A stretch of 64,000 bases of DNA, taken from NCBI GenBank assembly GCA_014379595.1, contig JACMLM010000071.1, positions 124,001 through 188,000 on the forward strand, given 5' to 3'. Positions 1 to 6,911 of this stretch are shown here, in pieces. The DNA is from Anaerolineales bacterium. Its GTDB lineage: Bacteria > Chloroflexota > Anaerolineae > Anaerolineales > Villigracilaceae. Position numbers and translations under genes: made by a program. The notes below the pieces were generated by a model. That model was not told the DNA's origin. It ran no database searches and saw only the letters and a program-made list of their open reading frames with translations. Every line of letters begins with the position of its first letter. Within the stretch, counting starts at the first letter, position 1.

Positions 1-281
1 CATATGTTGTCGTGGATATAGAAGTGACCGATCCAGAAGGGTACAAGGAATATGTCAAATTGGCGCCTGAGGCTGTAAAGCTATACGGCGGAAAATACAT
101 TGCGCGCGGTGGGTCGAACGAAACTTTGGAGGGCGATTGGCAGGCAAAACGTCTTGTAATCCTGGAATTCCCATCGATGGAAAACGCTAAAAACTGGCTT
201 AATTCATCAGAATACGCGCCGGCACGTAGACTACGCCATAAATATGCTCGAACAAACATGGTAGTCGTTGAAGGCGTGTAA
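1..281 (+). CDS. DUF1330 family protein (5' end outside window)
   Basis: The reading frame is open from the first base and continues upstream of a GTG at 12, giving ...AYVVVDIEVTDPEGYKEY, which is the usual N-terminal beginning of DUF1330 proteins (usually M-x-A-Y). The true start is therefore just before the window. The roughly 95-residue protein has the ferredoxin-like alpha/beta-barrel pattern of the family, with GGKYIARGG in the middle and a VILEFPS strand followed by an S-EY-P segment. Members are small cytoplasmic dimers of unknown function related to the EthD/ABM fold; no catalytic role is assigned. The stop is at 279-281, 28 bp before the next gene. Confidence 0.85.
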   Translation, partial: YVVVDIEVTDPEGYKEYVKLAPEAVKLYGGKYIARGGSNETLEGDWQAKRLVILEFPSMENAKNWLNSSEYAPARRLRHKYARTNMVVVEGV

Positions 282-293
282 TTTGTAAAATGG

Positions 294-299
294 TATAAT
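294..299 (+). promoter_or_regulatory. Extended -10 box of the LysM gene, possible leaderless start
   Basis: TATAAT at 294-299 is preceded by TGG, giving the extended -10 form TGnTATAAT. The ATG of the next gene is at 310, so transcription would start about at or a few bases before the ATG. No Shine-Dalgarno sequence lies between. There is no convincing -35 box, as expected for an extended -10 promoter. Confidence 0.55.
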
Positions 300-309
300 T
301 TTTCTTCAT

Positions 310-1473
310 ATGAGTCCTGAATCTACATCCAAAACAAAAGTCTGCCCCACTTGTGGAACACGCCTGAGCGAGAACGCCGCGCGTTGTCTTGTGTGTGGCA
401 CTGAGTTCAATGCACGGCCTGAACCAAAAGTTGCTAAGAAAGTTGAAAGATCGGTACAGGCCACCCGCATGCCGGTAATCACGTTAAGCCTGCCAGCCGC
501 AATTGGTGTTATCGCAGTTGTAATCATTGTAGCTGCCACCCTTGTGTTCTTTTCGCTACGCGCAAGAGCTCCAGTGGGTACGTTTGACACACAAGAAACT
601 GCTACGCCCACTGAAACGCCAACTGCGAGTCCGCCTCCAACAGCGACACAACCTGCAACTGAAATTCCTACAGCTACTCTTCAAGCTCCATTTGACTATA
701 CGGTTGCAGCGGGTGACAACTCTTGCTCACAACTCGCATTTAACTTTGGCATTTCGGTCCAAAGCATTATCATCGCGAATAATTTAGCTTCATCCTGTCC
801 AATTAGTGTAGGGCAACTGCTCAAAATTCCATACCCCACACCTACTATTCCGCCGGCAGCTACAAATACATCCCTGCCGATAGATGCAACCAAGAACGCA
901 TGTGATACAGTTCCGATCACTGTGCAAGATGGTGATACTCTCTCTACTATTTCATTAAATTATGCTGTTCCGCCCGAAGCAGTAAAAGAATATAACGGTA
1001 AAACAACTGATAACGTATTCATCGGGGAAAATTTACTCATACCTCTGTGTATGCGTGCAGCAACACCTGGGCCAACCCCCACGGCGACAATCCCGCCTCC
1101 TTATCCCGCCCCGAACCTGCTTCTGCCTGCGGACGGTGCCGCCTTCACTCTGGCAAATGACGTGGTGACTCTGCAGTGGGCTTCCGTCGGCACATTGCGT
1201 GATGGCGAAGCCTACCAAATTACTGTGGAAGATATCACTGCTGACAAACCTAATCGACAAACAGATTATGTAACCGACACAAAATATATTGTTCCTGTTA
1301 GCTTGCGTCCAAAGGATAATGTGGCGCATGTTCTCCGCTGGTGGATTACTCCTGTCCGTCAGGCTGGGAGCGACGATCAGGGCCAACCCATTTGGGTTAA
1401 TTCGGGTGCGACAAGCGAGAAGCGCGTTTTCACCTGGGTAGGAATTGCTGTAGAAGGCACGCCCAACCCTTAG
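310..1473 (+). CDS. Zinc-ribbon, membrane-anchored protein with two LysM domains
   Basis: 387 aa. The N-terminus holds a zinc ribbon of two CxxC pairs (CPTCG near residue 13 and CLVCG near 27). One membrane segment follows (about 56-80, rich in Ile/Val/Ala), then a Thr/Pro-rich linker typical of Chloroflexota envelope proteins. Two LysM domains follow (about 124-178 and 198-246, with YTVAAGDN and ITVQDGDTLSTIS). After a second Thr/Pro linker a C-terminal beta-rich domain starts at YPAPNLLLPADGA (about 265-385) and resembles an Ig/FN3-like module. LysM binds peptidoglycan or related glycans, so the C-terminal part is probably outside the membrane and the zinc ribbon inside. The gene stands alone and ends in a strong terminator at 1505-1535. 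Function beyond envelope binding is unknown. Confidence 0.8.
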   Translation: MSPESTSKTKVCPTCGTRLSENAARCLVCGTEFNARPEPKVAKKVERSVQATRMPVITLSLPAAIGVIAVVIIVAATLVFFSLRARAPVGTFDTQETATPTETPTASPPPTATQPATEIPTATLQAPFDYTVAAGDNSCSQLAFNFGISVQSIIIANNLASSCPISVGQLLKIPYPTPTIPPAATNTSLPIDATKNACDTVPITVQDGDTLSTISLNYAVPPEAVKEYNGKTTDNVFIGENLLIPLCMRAATPGPTPTATIPPPYPAPNLLLPADGAAFTLANDVVTLQWASVGTLRDGEAYQITVEDITADKPNRQTDYVTDTKYIVPVSLRPKDNVAHVLRWWITPVRQAGSDDQGQPIWVNSGATSEKRVFTWVGIAVEGTPNP

Positions 1474-1504
1474 GTCCAGAAAGATTCGTTTACTCTAAAT
1501 ATCT

Positions 1505-1535
1505 AAAACTTCCTGCTTTATATCAGGAAGTTTTT
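1505..1535 (+). terminator. Intrinsic terminator after the LysM gene
   Basis: Perfect 11-bp arms (1505-1515 and 1524-1534) around an 8-nt loop, with the distal arm running into a T-tract (1531-1535, then ATTTA). Located 31 bp after the stop of the LysM gene. Confidence 0.8.
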
Positions 1536-1543
1536 ATTTAACC

Positions 1544-1601
1544 TTGACAAATCCAGTAAATTGATTAAACTATGTGAATTATTCAATAAGTTGAATAATT
1601 C
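1544..1601 (+). promoter_or_regulatory. Promoter and palindromic operator of the ArsR-type regulator
   Basis: TTGACA at 1544-1549 and TAAACT at 1566-1571 (16-bp spacer) form a sigma-70 type promoter. Directly downstream is a perfect inverted repeat with 11-bp arms, GAATTATTCAA (1576-1586) and TTGAATAATTC (1591-1601), separated by TAAG. The core ATTCAA...TTGAAT resembles operators of ArsR/SmtB repressors. It covers the expected transcription start and ends 16 bp before the ATG at 1618, a position that fits autorepression. Confidence 0.7.
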
Positions 1602-1617
1602 AATAAACGGAGAAAAC

Positions 1618-2730
1618 ATGTCCCCTTTTGCATTGAATTTGGAAAAACCTAAAAACGACAATCTACTCGTTTCCGTAGAGCCGGCCCTGAATGGGTTTGG
1701 AAGCATGCTTCTGCTTGCAAAGGATGAAGGCAGCAGCCCAGGCATCCACGAGTGGGTCACAAAGACCCGTGCACAAATGACTCAAGACGAACTCTTTCGC
1801 CATAAGCTGGTGATCATTGGTTTGCACTATGCAGTGATACCCACCAACAACTGGAGCTCTTTTGAGGCGTATCTTGAGAACTTGGAAAAGACTCCCCCAT
1901 CTGCTTTTCGCCATTCCTTGCTGGATTCATATTCCAAGATTTGCATTACAAATGAATCACTTGTAGATAAAGATAAACCTGTAGATTGGGATGAAGTGCT
2001 TTCTTCTCCAGCAAATTATGTTGGATTCCTAAAGTACCGTTTCGGCGAAGAACTCACAGACGCAGAAGTGGAAACTCGCGCCTATGAATATGTGATCGAC
2101 CCAGCAGCAATGAAACAGTTGATCACTGGTCATATGCGTTGGTTCTGGAAAAATCATTTACAAGCCGAATGGACGCGCGTCCGCAATCTGCTGGAAGAAT
2201 CTGCCAAGGCATTTAATCAACTTGACTATAGCGATATGACCCGTGCTGATCTAATGCGCTACATAACAGGCAAGGAATTTGAAGAAACCAAGTGGCATGG
2301 CGAAATTGAAAAGTCAGAAAACCTGGTCTTCATACCTAACGCACATTTGGGCCCTTATATTCATACCTTGAAGATCAAAGATACATTTTATATTTATTTT
2401 GGTGCACATTTACCCGAAGGCTCTGAAATTCATGTACCTGAACTTGACCGAGCAGAGATCGTGAGTAAGTTATCTGCTTTAGCAGATGAAACCAGATTAC
2501 AAATTTTGCGAATGGTCGCGGAAAATGGCGAGATGCGTTCCAATGAGATCATGGACTCCATCAAACTCAGTCAACCCAGTGTTTCGCGTTATCTTGGCCA
2601 GTTGACAGCAAACGGATATTTACAGGAAAGGAGAGTGAACGGAGCAAAAGCATATACATTGAATCGTGAACGAATTGAGAAAACACTTAAGGCTATTTCC
2701 GCCTTTTTATTGGACAGTGTGAAAGTATAG
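1618..2730 (+). CDS. ArsR-family winged-helix regulator with long N-terminal domain
   Basis: 370 aa from the ATG at 1618, chosen because GGAG lies 7-10 nt upstream; an in-frame codon at 1561 would put the operator inside the gene. The last 90 residues are a clear ArsR winged helix (LSALADETRLQILRMV, then QPSVSRYLGQLTANGYL as recognition helix, then the wing). The first 280 or so residues are an alpha-rich domain I cannot name, much larger than the 100-aa classic ArsR proteins. No Cys-based metal site (such as CxC) is seen, so a metal is not the likely ligand. The gene is followed by a small protein gene and an MFS transporter in the same direction, which suggests it controls that exporter. 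Confidence 0.8.
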   Translation: MSPFALNLEKPKNDNLLVSVEPALNGFGSMLLLAKDEGSSPGIHEWVTKTRAQMTQDELFRHKLVIIGLHYAVIPTNNWSSFEAYLENLEKTPPSAFRHSLLDSYSKICITNESLVDKDKPVDWDEVLSSPANYVGFLKYRFGEELTDAEVETRAYEYVIDPAAMKQLITGHMRWFWKNHLQAEWTRVRNLLEESAKAFNQLDYSDMTRADLMRYITGKEFEETKWHGEIEKSENLVFIPNAHLGPYIHTLKIKDTFYIYFGAHLPEGSEIHVPELDRAEIVSKLSALADETRLQILRMVAENGEMRSNEIMDSIKLSQPSVSRYLGQLTANGYLQERRVNGAKAYTLNRERIEKTLKAISAFLLDSVKV

Positions 2731-2744
2731 AAAAGAGGTTTGAT

Positions 2745-2981
2745 ATGAATTACTTAATGGAAGAGTATTTGGTTGAAGAACGCCGCAGAAATTTACATAC
2801 TGAGATCAGTCAGATCCGCCTGGAAGAACAGGCTTTACGAGGCAAAGTATTTCGTCCCAATTGGTTCACCCGCTCCATGCAGAAATTTGGTCAGTTGTTG
2901 ATCGTGCAGGGTGAAGGATTGGTCAAACGTTATGAAGCACCTGCAAAAAAATGTAAATCAGCAAATCATAGCTATGCTTAG
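2745..2981 (+). CDS. Small conserved-looking hypothetical protein
   Basis: 78 aa, starting 14 bp after the ArsR-type gene with AGAGG upstream of the ATG. The sequence is rich in Glu/Arg in the first half (YLVEERRRNLHTEISQIRLE), predicted helical and possibly coiled-coil, with a basic amphipathic stretch after it. There are no Cys pairs and no membrane segment. I do not recognise the family. Its place between regulator and transporter suggests co-transcription with both. Confidence 0.6.
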   Translation: MNYLMEEYLVEERRRNLHTEISQIRLEEQALRGKVFRPNWFTRSMQKFGQLLIVQGEGLVKRYEAPAKKCKSANHSYA

Positions 2982-3022
2982 ATAAACTTCCAAGGTCTTC
3001 GATCAAAGAGAAGAGAGTTCAA

Positions 3023-4261
3023 ATGTTAGCAAACTTTAGAAAGATCTATCACGAATATCCAAAAGCTTTTTGGATCTACAACGTCATCGTGTTCATTGAC
3101 CGCTTCGGTGGATTCATGCTCTACCCATTCTTTGCTTTGTATCTCACAAAGAAATTTGATATCGGCATGTCCACAGTCGGCATTGTATTTGCCGTATTCT
3201 CCGTATCAGGGTTTTTAGGAAGCGCGCTTGGCGGCGCATTGACCGACCGCATCGGACGCAAAGGCGTCATCATCTTTAGCCTTGTGCTTTCGTCACTCAG
3301 CGCACTTGGTATGGGATTTGCTCCCACACTTGCAATTTTCATTGCAGTATCGGTCATCGTCGGCACACTCTCCAGCATTGGCGGGCCTGCACATGAGGCT
3401 GTTGTTGCCGACTTGCTTCCAGAAAACAAACGTGCCGAGGGATATGGCATTATCCGTGTGGTATTCAATTTGGCAGTCATCATCGCCCCTGCTGTAGCAG
3501 GATTGCTCATCGCAAGGTCATATCTCCTGCTCTTCATCGTGGATGCAATTATCAGCTTGATTTCAGCGACCATTGTCATCTTCTTTCTGCCAGAGACCAA
3601 GCCAAAGGCACATCCTGATGCGAAGCCTGAAACTATGTCTCAAACTTTCGCAGGCTATGGAAAAGTATTTAAGGATTTCCCATTTGTGGCATTCATCGCT
3701 ATGAGTGTAATGACCGCCCTCATCTACGTAAACTTTAACTCGACCCTGGGTGTCTACCTGCGTGATGAGCACGGTATCCCAGAGATCGGGTATGGCTACC
3801 TAATTAGCATGAACGCGATCATTGTAGTCTTCTTCCAATTCTGGGTTGCTCGCAAACTGGAAAAATACAAACCAATGTTAATGGTCGCTCTTGGTACAGC
3901 TTTTTATGGCCTCGGGTTCGCCATGTACGGTTTCACTTCCACCTATCTAATGTTTGCAGTTGCCATGATCATTATCACAATTGGCGAAATGGTGGTCAGT
4001 CCATTTCAACAATCACTCGTGGCAAGTTTCGCACCTGAAGAAATGCGCGGACGTTACATGGCCGTCTCTGGTTTGTCATGGGGCCTGGCGTTCGCCATTG
4101 GGCCGTACTTTGCGGGCCTGTTATTAGACAGCGCCTCTCCAAATTGGTTGTGGATGGCATGCGGCATCCTCGGTGTGATTACCGTGATCGGCTACATCAT
4201 CCTCGACAAGATACATCATTCCCCTGTTCCTATCGTGGCGGAACCTGCCGCGACGGATTAA
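3023..4261 (+). CDS. MFS transporter
   Basis: 412 aa with 12 predicted membrane helices. The loop between helices 2 and 3 carries the MFS motif A (GGALTDRIGRKG, about residues 72-83), and the N-terminal half has the pattern of drug or sugar exporters of the DHA1 type. A cytoplasmic loop with KPKAHPDAKPE separates the two six-helix halves. AGAGAAGAG precedes the ATG. It is the last gene of the ArsR-type regulator unit and ends before a hairpin at 4284-4313. Substrate is unknown; export of a toxic compound sensed by the upstream regulator is an inference. Confidence 0.85.
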   Translation: MLANFRKIYHEYPKAFWIYNVIVFIDRFGGFMLYPFFALYLTKKFDIGMSTVGIVFAVFSVSGFLGSALGGALTDRIGRKGVIIFSLVLSSLSALGMGFAPTLAIFIAVSVIVGTLSSIGGPAHEAVVADLLPENKRAEGYGIIRVVFNLAVIIAPAVAGLLIARSYLLLFIVDAIISLISATIVIFFLPETKPKAHPDAKPETMSQTFAGYGKVFKDFPFVAFIAMSVMTALIYVNFNSTLGVYLRDEHGIPEIGYGYLISMNAIIVVFFQFWVARKLEKYKPMLMVALGTAFYGLGFAMYGFTSTYLMFAVAMIIITIGEMVVSPFQQSLVASFAPEEMRGRYMAVSGLSWGLAFAIGPYFAGLLLDSASPNWLWMACGILGVITVIGYIILDKIHHSPVPIVAEPAATD

Positions 4262-4283
4262 GACAAGTTTTTCTCCTCACTCA

Positions 4284-4313
4284 GAGAGCCGAGTTTACGC
4301 AGACTCGGCTCTC
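4284..4313 (+). terminator. Probable terminator after the MFS gene
   Basis: Ten-base arms GAGAGCCGAG (4284-4293) and CTCGGCTCTC (4304-4313) around a 10-nt loop, followed by GCATTTTAA. The T-tract is short, so strength is uncertain. Confidence 0.6.
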
Positions 4314-4588
4314 GCATTTTAAGGATGAAGTTCCGCGCTTCACACTTAACGCAAGCCTGCTCAGTCTCTTCGAAATTCATGAAGCTCGAAAAGTGATTCT
4401 CCCAAGGGACATTACAAGGTTTTGCAAAAACTCATCTTAGAGTATAAATAGTACTGGCTTTATAAATTAACTCAAATTCTTTTGTTGTATCGGCAGTTGC
4501 ACTGCTGATACTTCGGCACGCTTCGCGAACTGCCGAAGAACTCTACTTATGCAATATCTCTATTAAAGAATTTTATATGAGGAACCGC
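4314..4588. other. Intergenic stretch with one hairpin, no gene seen
   Basis: About 275 bp between the MFS and methyltransferase genes. Short open frames here lack a ribosome binding site and sensible composition. A hairpin with 7-bp arms TTCGGCA (4512-4518) and TGCCGAA (4531-4537) lies 50 bp before the next gene; its role is unknown. Confidence 0.5.
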
Positions 4589-5362
4589 ATGGATAACAAC
4601 GATGATGTTCGGTCTTTTAATCGAGAAGCTTGGGACAAACAAGTTCGTTCAGGGAAAAACCCGTGGACAGTTCCCGTTTCACCTGAAGTGATCGCAAATG
4701 CGCGTAAAGGTGCATGGTCAGTTTTACTAACGCAAACTGTTCCAGTACCACGCGAATGGTTTCCAAATTTACAAGGATTAAAAATTCTCGGCCTGGCATG
4801 TGGTGGTGGACAACAAGGCCCAACCTTTGCCGCAGCGGGAGCAGAGGTAACCATTTTCGACAACTCCCCTGCTCAACTGGAACGTGATCATGAAGTGGCA
4901 GAGCGGGAGGGATTAAACATTCGCACCGTAGAAGGCGATATGCGTGATCTTTCGGTATTTGCCGATGAGAGCTTTGATTTCATTTTTCATCCAGTTTCCA
5001 ATTTATTTATTCATGAGATCCGCCCCGTGTGGAAGGAAGCGTATCGTGTATTACGGCATGGCGGGTATATGCTGTCAGGATTTATGAATCCGCTTTTTTA
5101 TTTATTTGATTGGGATGATATGGAAAAAGGAAATCTATATGTAAGGCACAAAATTCCCTATTCAGATGTCGAAACCTACGGACTCGCAAGATTGCAAGAA
5201 GAAAACCGTCCTGCAGAGTTTGGCCATTCGCTAACAGACCAGCTTGCAGGTCAGTTGGATGCGGGGTTTTCCATTGTCGGGTTATATGAAGACAGTCACA
5301 CTGATGTAAAGATCAGTGAATATACATCCACTTACATTGCCACACGGGCAGTAAAACCGTAA
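4589..5362 (+). CDS. Class I SAM-dependent methyltransferase
   Basis: 257 aa from the ATG at 4589, which has GAGG (4579-4582) at good spacing; an ATG at 4577 overlaps that site and is less likely. The Rossmann methyltransferase core starts with motif I ILGLACGGGQQG (about 67-78) for the SAM binding loop, followed by the acidic end of strand 2 (VTIFDNS), VEGDMRD, and the FDFIFHPVSN segment corresponding to motif IV. This is a Methyltransf_11/25-like protein. The substrate cannot be read from sequence. It is followed 10 bp later by an M55 peptidase gene and is probably co-transcribed with it. Confidence 0.8.
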   Translation: MDNNDDVRSFNREAWDKQVRSGKNPWTVPVSPEVIANARKGAWSVLLTQTVPVPREWFPNLQGLKILGLACGGGQQGPTFAAAGAEVTIFDNSPAQLERDHEVAEREGLNIRTVEGDMRDLSVFADESFDFIFHPVSNLFIHEIRPVWKEAYRVLRHGGYMLSGFMNPLFYLFDWDDMEKGNLYVRHKIPYSDVETYGLARLQEENRPAEFGHSLTDQLAGQLDAGFSIVGLYEDSHTDVKISEYTSTYIATRAVKP

Positions 5363-5372
5363 AGGAGTAATA

Positions 5373-6197
5373 ATGAAAATTTTAATCGCCGCAGATATGG
5401 AAGGCATTACGGGTGTTATCCATTGGGATCAGGTTAATCCAAATCATCCCGAATATATCCGTTTTCGTAAACTGATGACCGATGACGTCAATGCGGCCAT
5501 TCGCGGTGCATTCGCAGGCGGTGCTACGTCCGTCGTGGTGACGGATGGTCATAACAATGGGAGAAATATTCTGATCGAAGAATTAGATGTTCGTGCGACA
5601 TTGAATTCTGGCTCACCTTCCTATCTTTCAATGGTACATGGCGTGGATGAAGATGTGGATGGCGTAATGTTCGTTGGCTATCATGGGCGCATGGGTGCGA
5701 TCAACGCGATTCTCGATCACACCTGGTCTGATGAGCGCGTGTCTGGACTGTGGATCAACGATCGGGCATTTGGCGAAGCAGGCTTGAACGGAGCGGTATG
5801 CGGTCATTTTGACGTGCCGATCATCATGGCTTCAGGAGATCAAACTTTGTGTGCGGAGGTCAGGGAATTTTTTGGAGAGGAGATCGAAACCGCACAGGTA
5901 AAAAAAGCTCTAAGCCGCATGTCTGCTGAATGTTTGCCGCCTGCTGTTACATCCAAATTAATCGAGGGAGCCGCGCAACATGCTGTAAATAAACTTAAAA
6001 ATAAAAAAGTAACAAAACCTTTCAAGGTCTCGAAACCAATAAAAATGACTTTGGAATTCGAGCAATCAGACATGGCTGATAGAGCCGCGCTTATGCCATA
6101 TGCAAAACGCACAATGGATCGTCGTGTTGAATATACAGCGGATGATATGGTGATAATTTACCTGGCATTTCGTACCCTGCTTGCTTTGGCACGCTAG
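5373..6197 (+). CDS. M55-family D-aminopeptidase (DppA-like)
   Basis: 274 aa, close to the family length. All residues known as zinc ligands in Bacillus DppA are present at almost the same numbers: D8 and E10 (AADMEG), H60 (VTDGH), H104 (VGYHG) and E135 (FGEAG), with the candidate catalytic H116 in LDHTW. The family cleaves short D-amino-acid-containing peptides, such as those from peptidoglycan turnover, and forms large ring assemblies in the cytoplasm. AAAGGAG precedes the ATG at 5373. It follows the methyltransferase gene by 10 bp. The main doubt is substrate, not family. Confidence 0.88.
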   Translation: MKILIAADMEGITGVIHWDQVNPNHPEYIRFRKLMTDDVNAAIRGAFAGGATSVVVTDGHNNGRNILIEELDVRATLNSGSPSYLSMVHGVDEDVDGVMFVGYHGRMGAINAILDHTWSDERVSGLWINDRAFGEAGLNGAVCGHFDVPIIMASGDQTLCAEVREFFGEEIETAQVKKALSRMSAECLPPAVTSKLIEGAAQHAVNKLKNKKVTKPFKVSKPIKMTLEFEQSDMADRAALMPYAKRTMDRRVEYTADDMVIIYLAFRTLLALAR

Positions 6198-6228
6198 GCT
6201 ATGGTAAATATAAATTCAATGGAGAAAA

Positions 6229-6420
6229 ATGAATTCAACTACAAAAACTATTCTTAAGATCTTTGCAGTAGTTCTCTTTCTTACGGGTGGAACCTTCTTC
6301 CTGCAAGGTATTAATGTTCTTCCCGGCAGTTATATGACAGGCGACCCGCAATGGGCAGTTAATGGTTCTATTATCATGGTTGTGAGTATTGGGCTGTTCT
6401 GGTTTGCGAGCCGCAAATAA
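6229..6420 (+). CDS. Small two-helix membrane protein
   Basis: 63 aa with two hydrophobic segments (about 8-26 and 43-60) joined by a polar loop with NVLPGSYMTGD. GGAG lies 9 nt before the ATG. Short proteins with this pattern are common and unnamed in Anaerolineae. The stop is 3 nt before the next ATG, so the two genes are probably translated together. Function unknown. Confidence 0.65.
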   Translation: MNSTTKTILKIFAVVLFLTGGTFFLQGINVLPGSYMTGDPQWAVNGSIIMVVSIGLFWFASRK

Positions 6421-6423
6421 TCG

Positions 6424-6645
6424 ATGGATGAGTCCTTTCAAGTTGGAGACCATGTCAAAGTTTACTTTGATGCCAAGTTCGGTGACAATGAAGGTTGGTA
6501 CGAAGGAACAGTCTTCAAAGTTGACCCATATTCTGAGCATCGCAGTTTTTATTGGGTGGAATTGGATATCAGCGCGCGTACCATACTCGGGATTAGGGAG
6601 ATCTCAGTATTTAATTTAAAGAATATAAAAAAGTTCGAACCTTGA
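6424..6645 (+). CDS. Small protein with SH3/Tudor-like beta-barrel pattern
   Basis: 73 aa beginning FQVGDHVKVYFD, followed by WYEGTVFKVDP and WVELDIS, which is the strand pattern of small SH3/Tudor-like barrels (a 'GD.V.V' strand followed by 'W..G.V'). It starts 3 nt after the previous stop and has no separate ribosome binding site, so coupling is likely. An overlapping frame at 6389-6619 is less plausible by composition. Binding partner unknown. Confidence 0.6.
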   Translation: MDESFQVGDHVKVYFDAKFGDNEGWYEGTVFKVDPYSEHRSFYWVELDISARTILGIREISVFNLKNIKKFEP

Positions 6646-6911
6646 ATCATCAGATAAAGAATTTATTGCTCTTATTTCTGTAATTGCAATGATGTAGAAA
6701 GATTTTTCAGCACTTGTTTCATTGATTTTTCAAAAGAAATTCATTATAGTTAAAATTATTTGGTTCTAAAAAATTCACATTAATTTGAAGCCTGTTTTGA
6801 AGCTTGGGGGAAAGTATCCTATTACCATGGTATTTTCTGTCATTCTTCACATAAACACTTGGATTTGTAACGTCATTACGCAGATACATCCAGGAAGATA
6901 GTAGATAGTCA
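6646..6911. other. AT-rich intergenic region before the sensor kinase
   Basis: 266 bp of AT-rich DNA with no supported gene or RNA. It must hold the promoter of the large kinase gene at 6912, but no convincing -35/-10 pair could be chosen. Confidence 0.4.

Noticed and set aside
3121-3600. 159-codon minus-strand frame inside the MFS gene
   Set aside because: Antisense shadow of a membrane protein gene, composition rich in Met/Thr/Ala typical of reverse membrane segments.
4078-4440. 120-codon frame overlapping the end of the MFS gene and crossing its terminator
   Set aside because: Runs through the hairpin at 4284-4313, rich in Arg/His/Cys, no start signal.
6389-6619. Alternative 76-codon frame overlapping the small SH3-like gene
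   Set aside because: Overlaps the end of the two-helix membrane protein and has no sensible composition; the 6424 frame has the recognisable barrel pattern.
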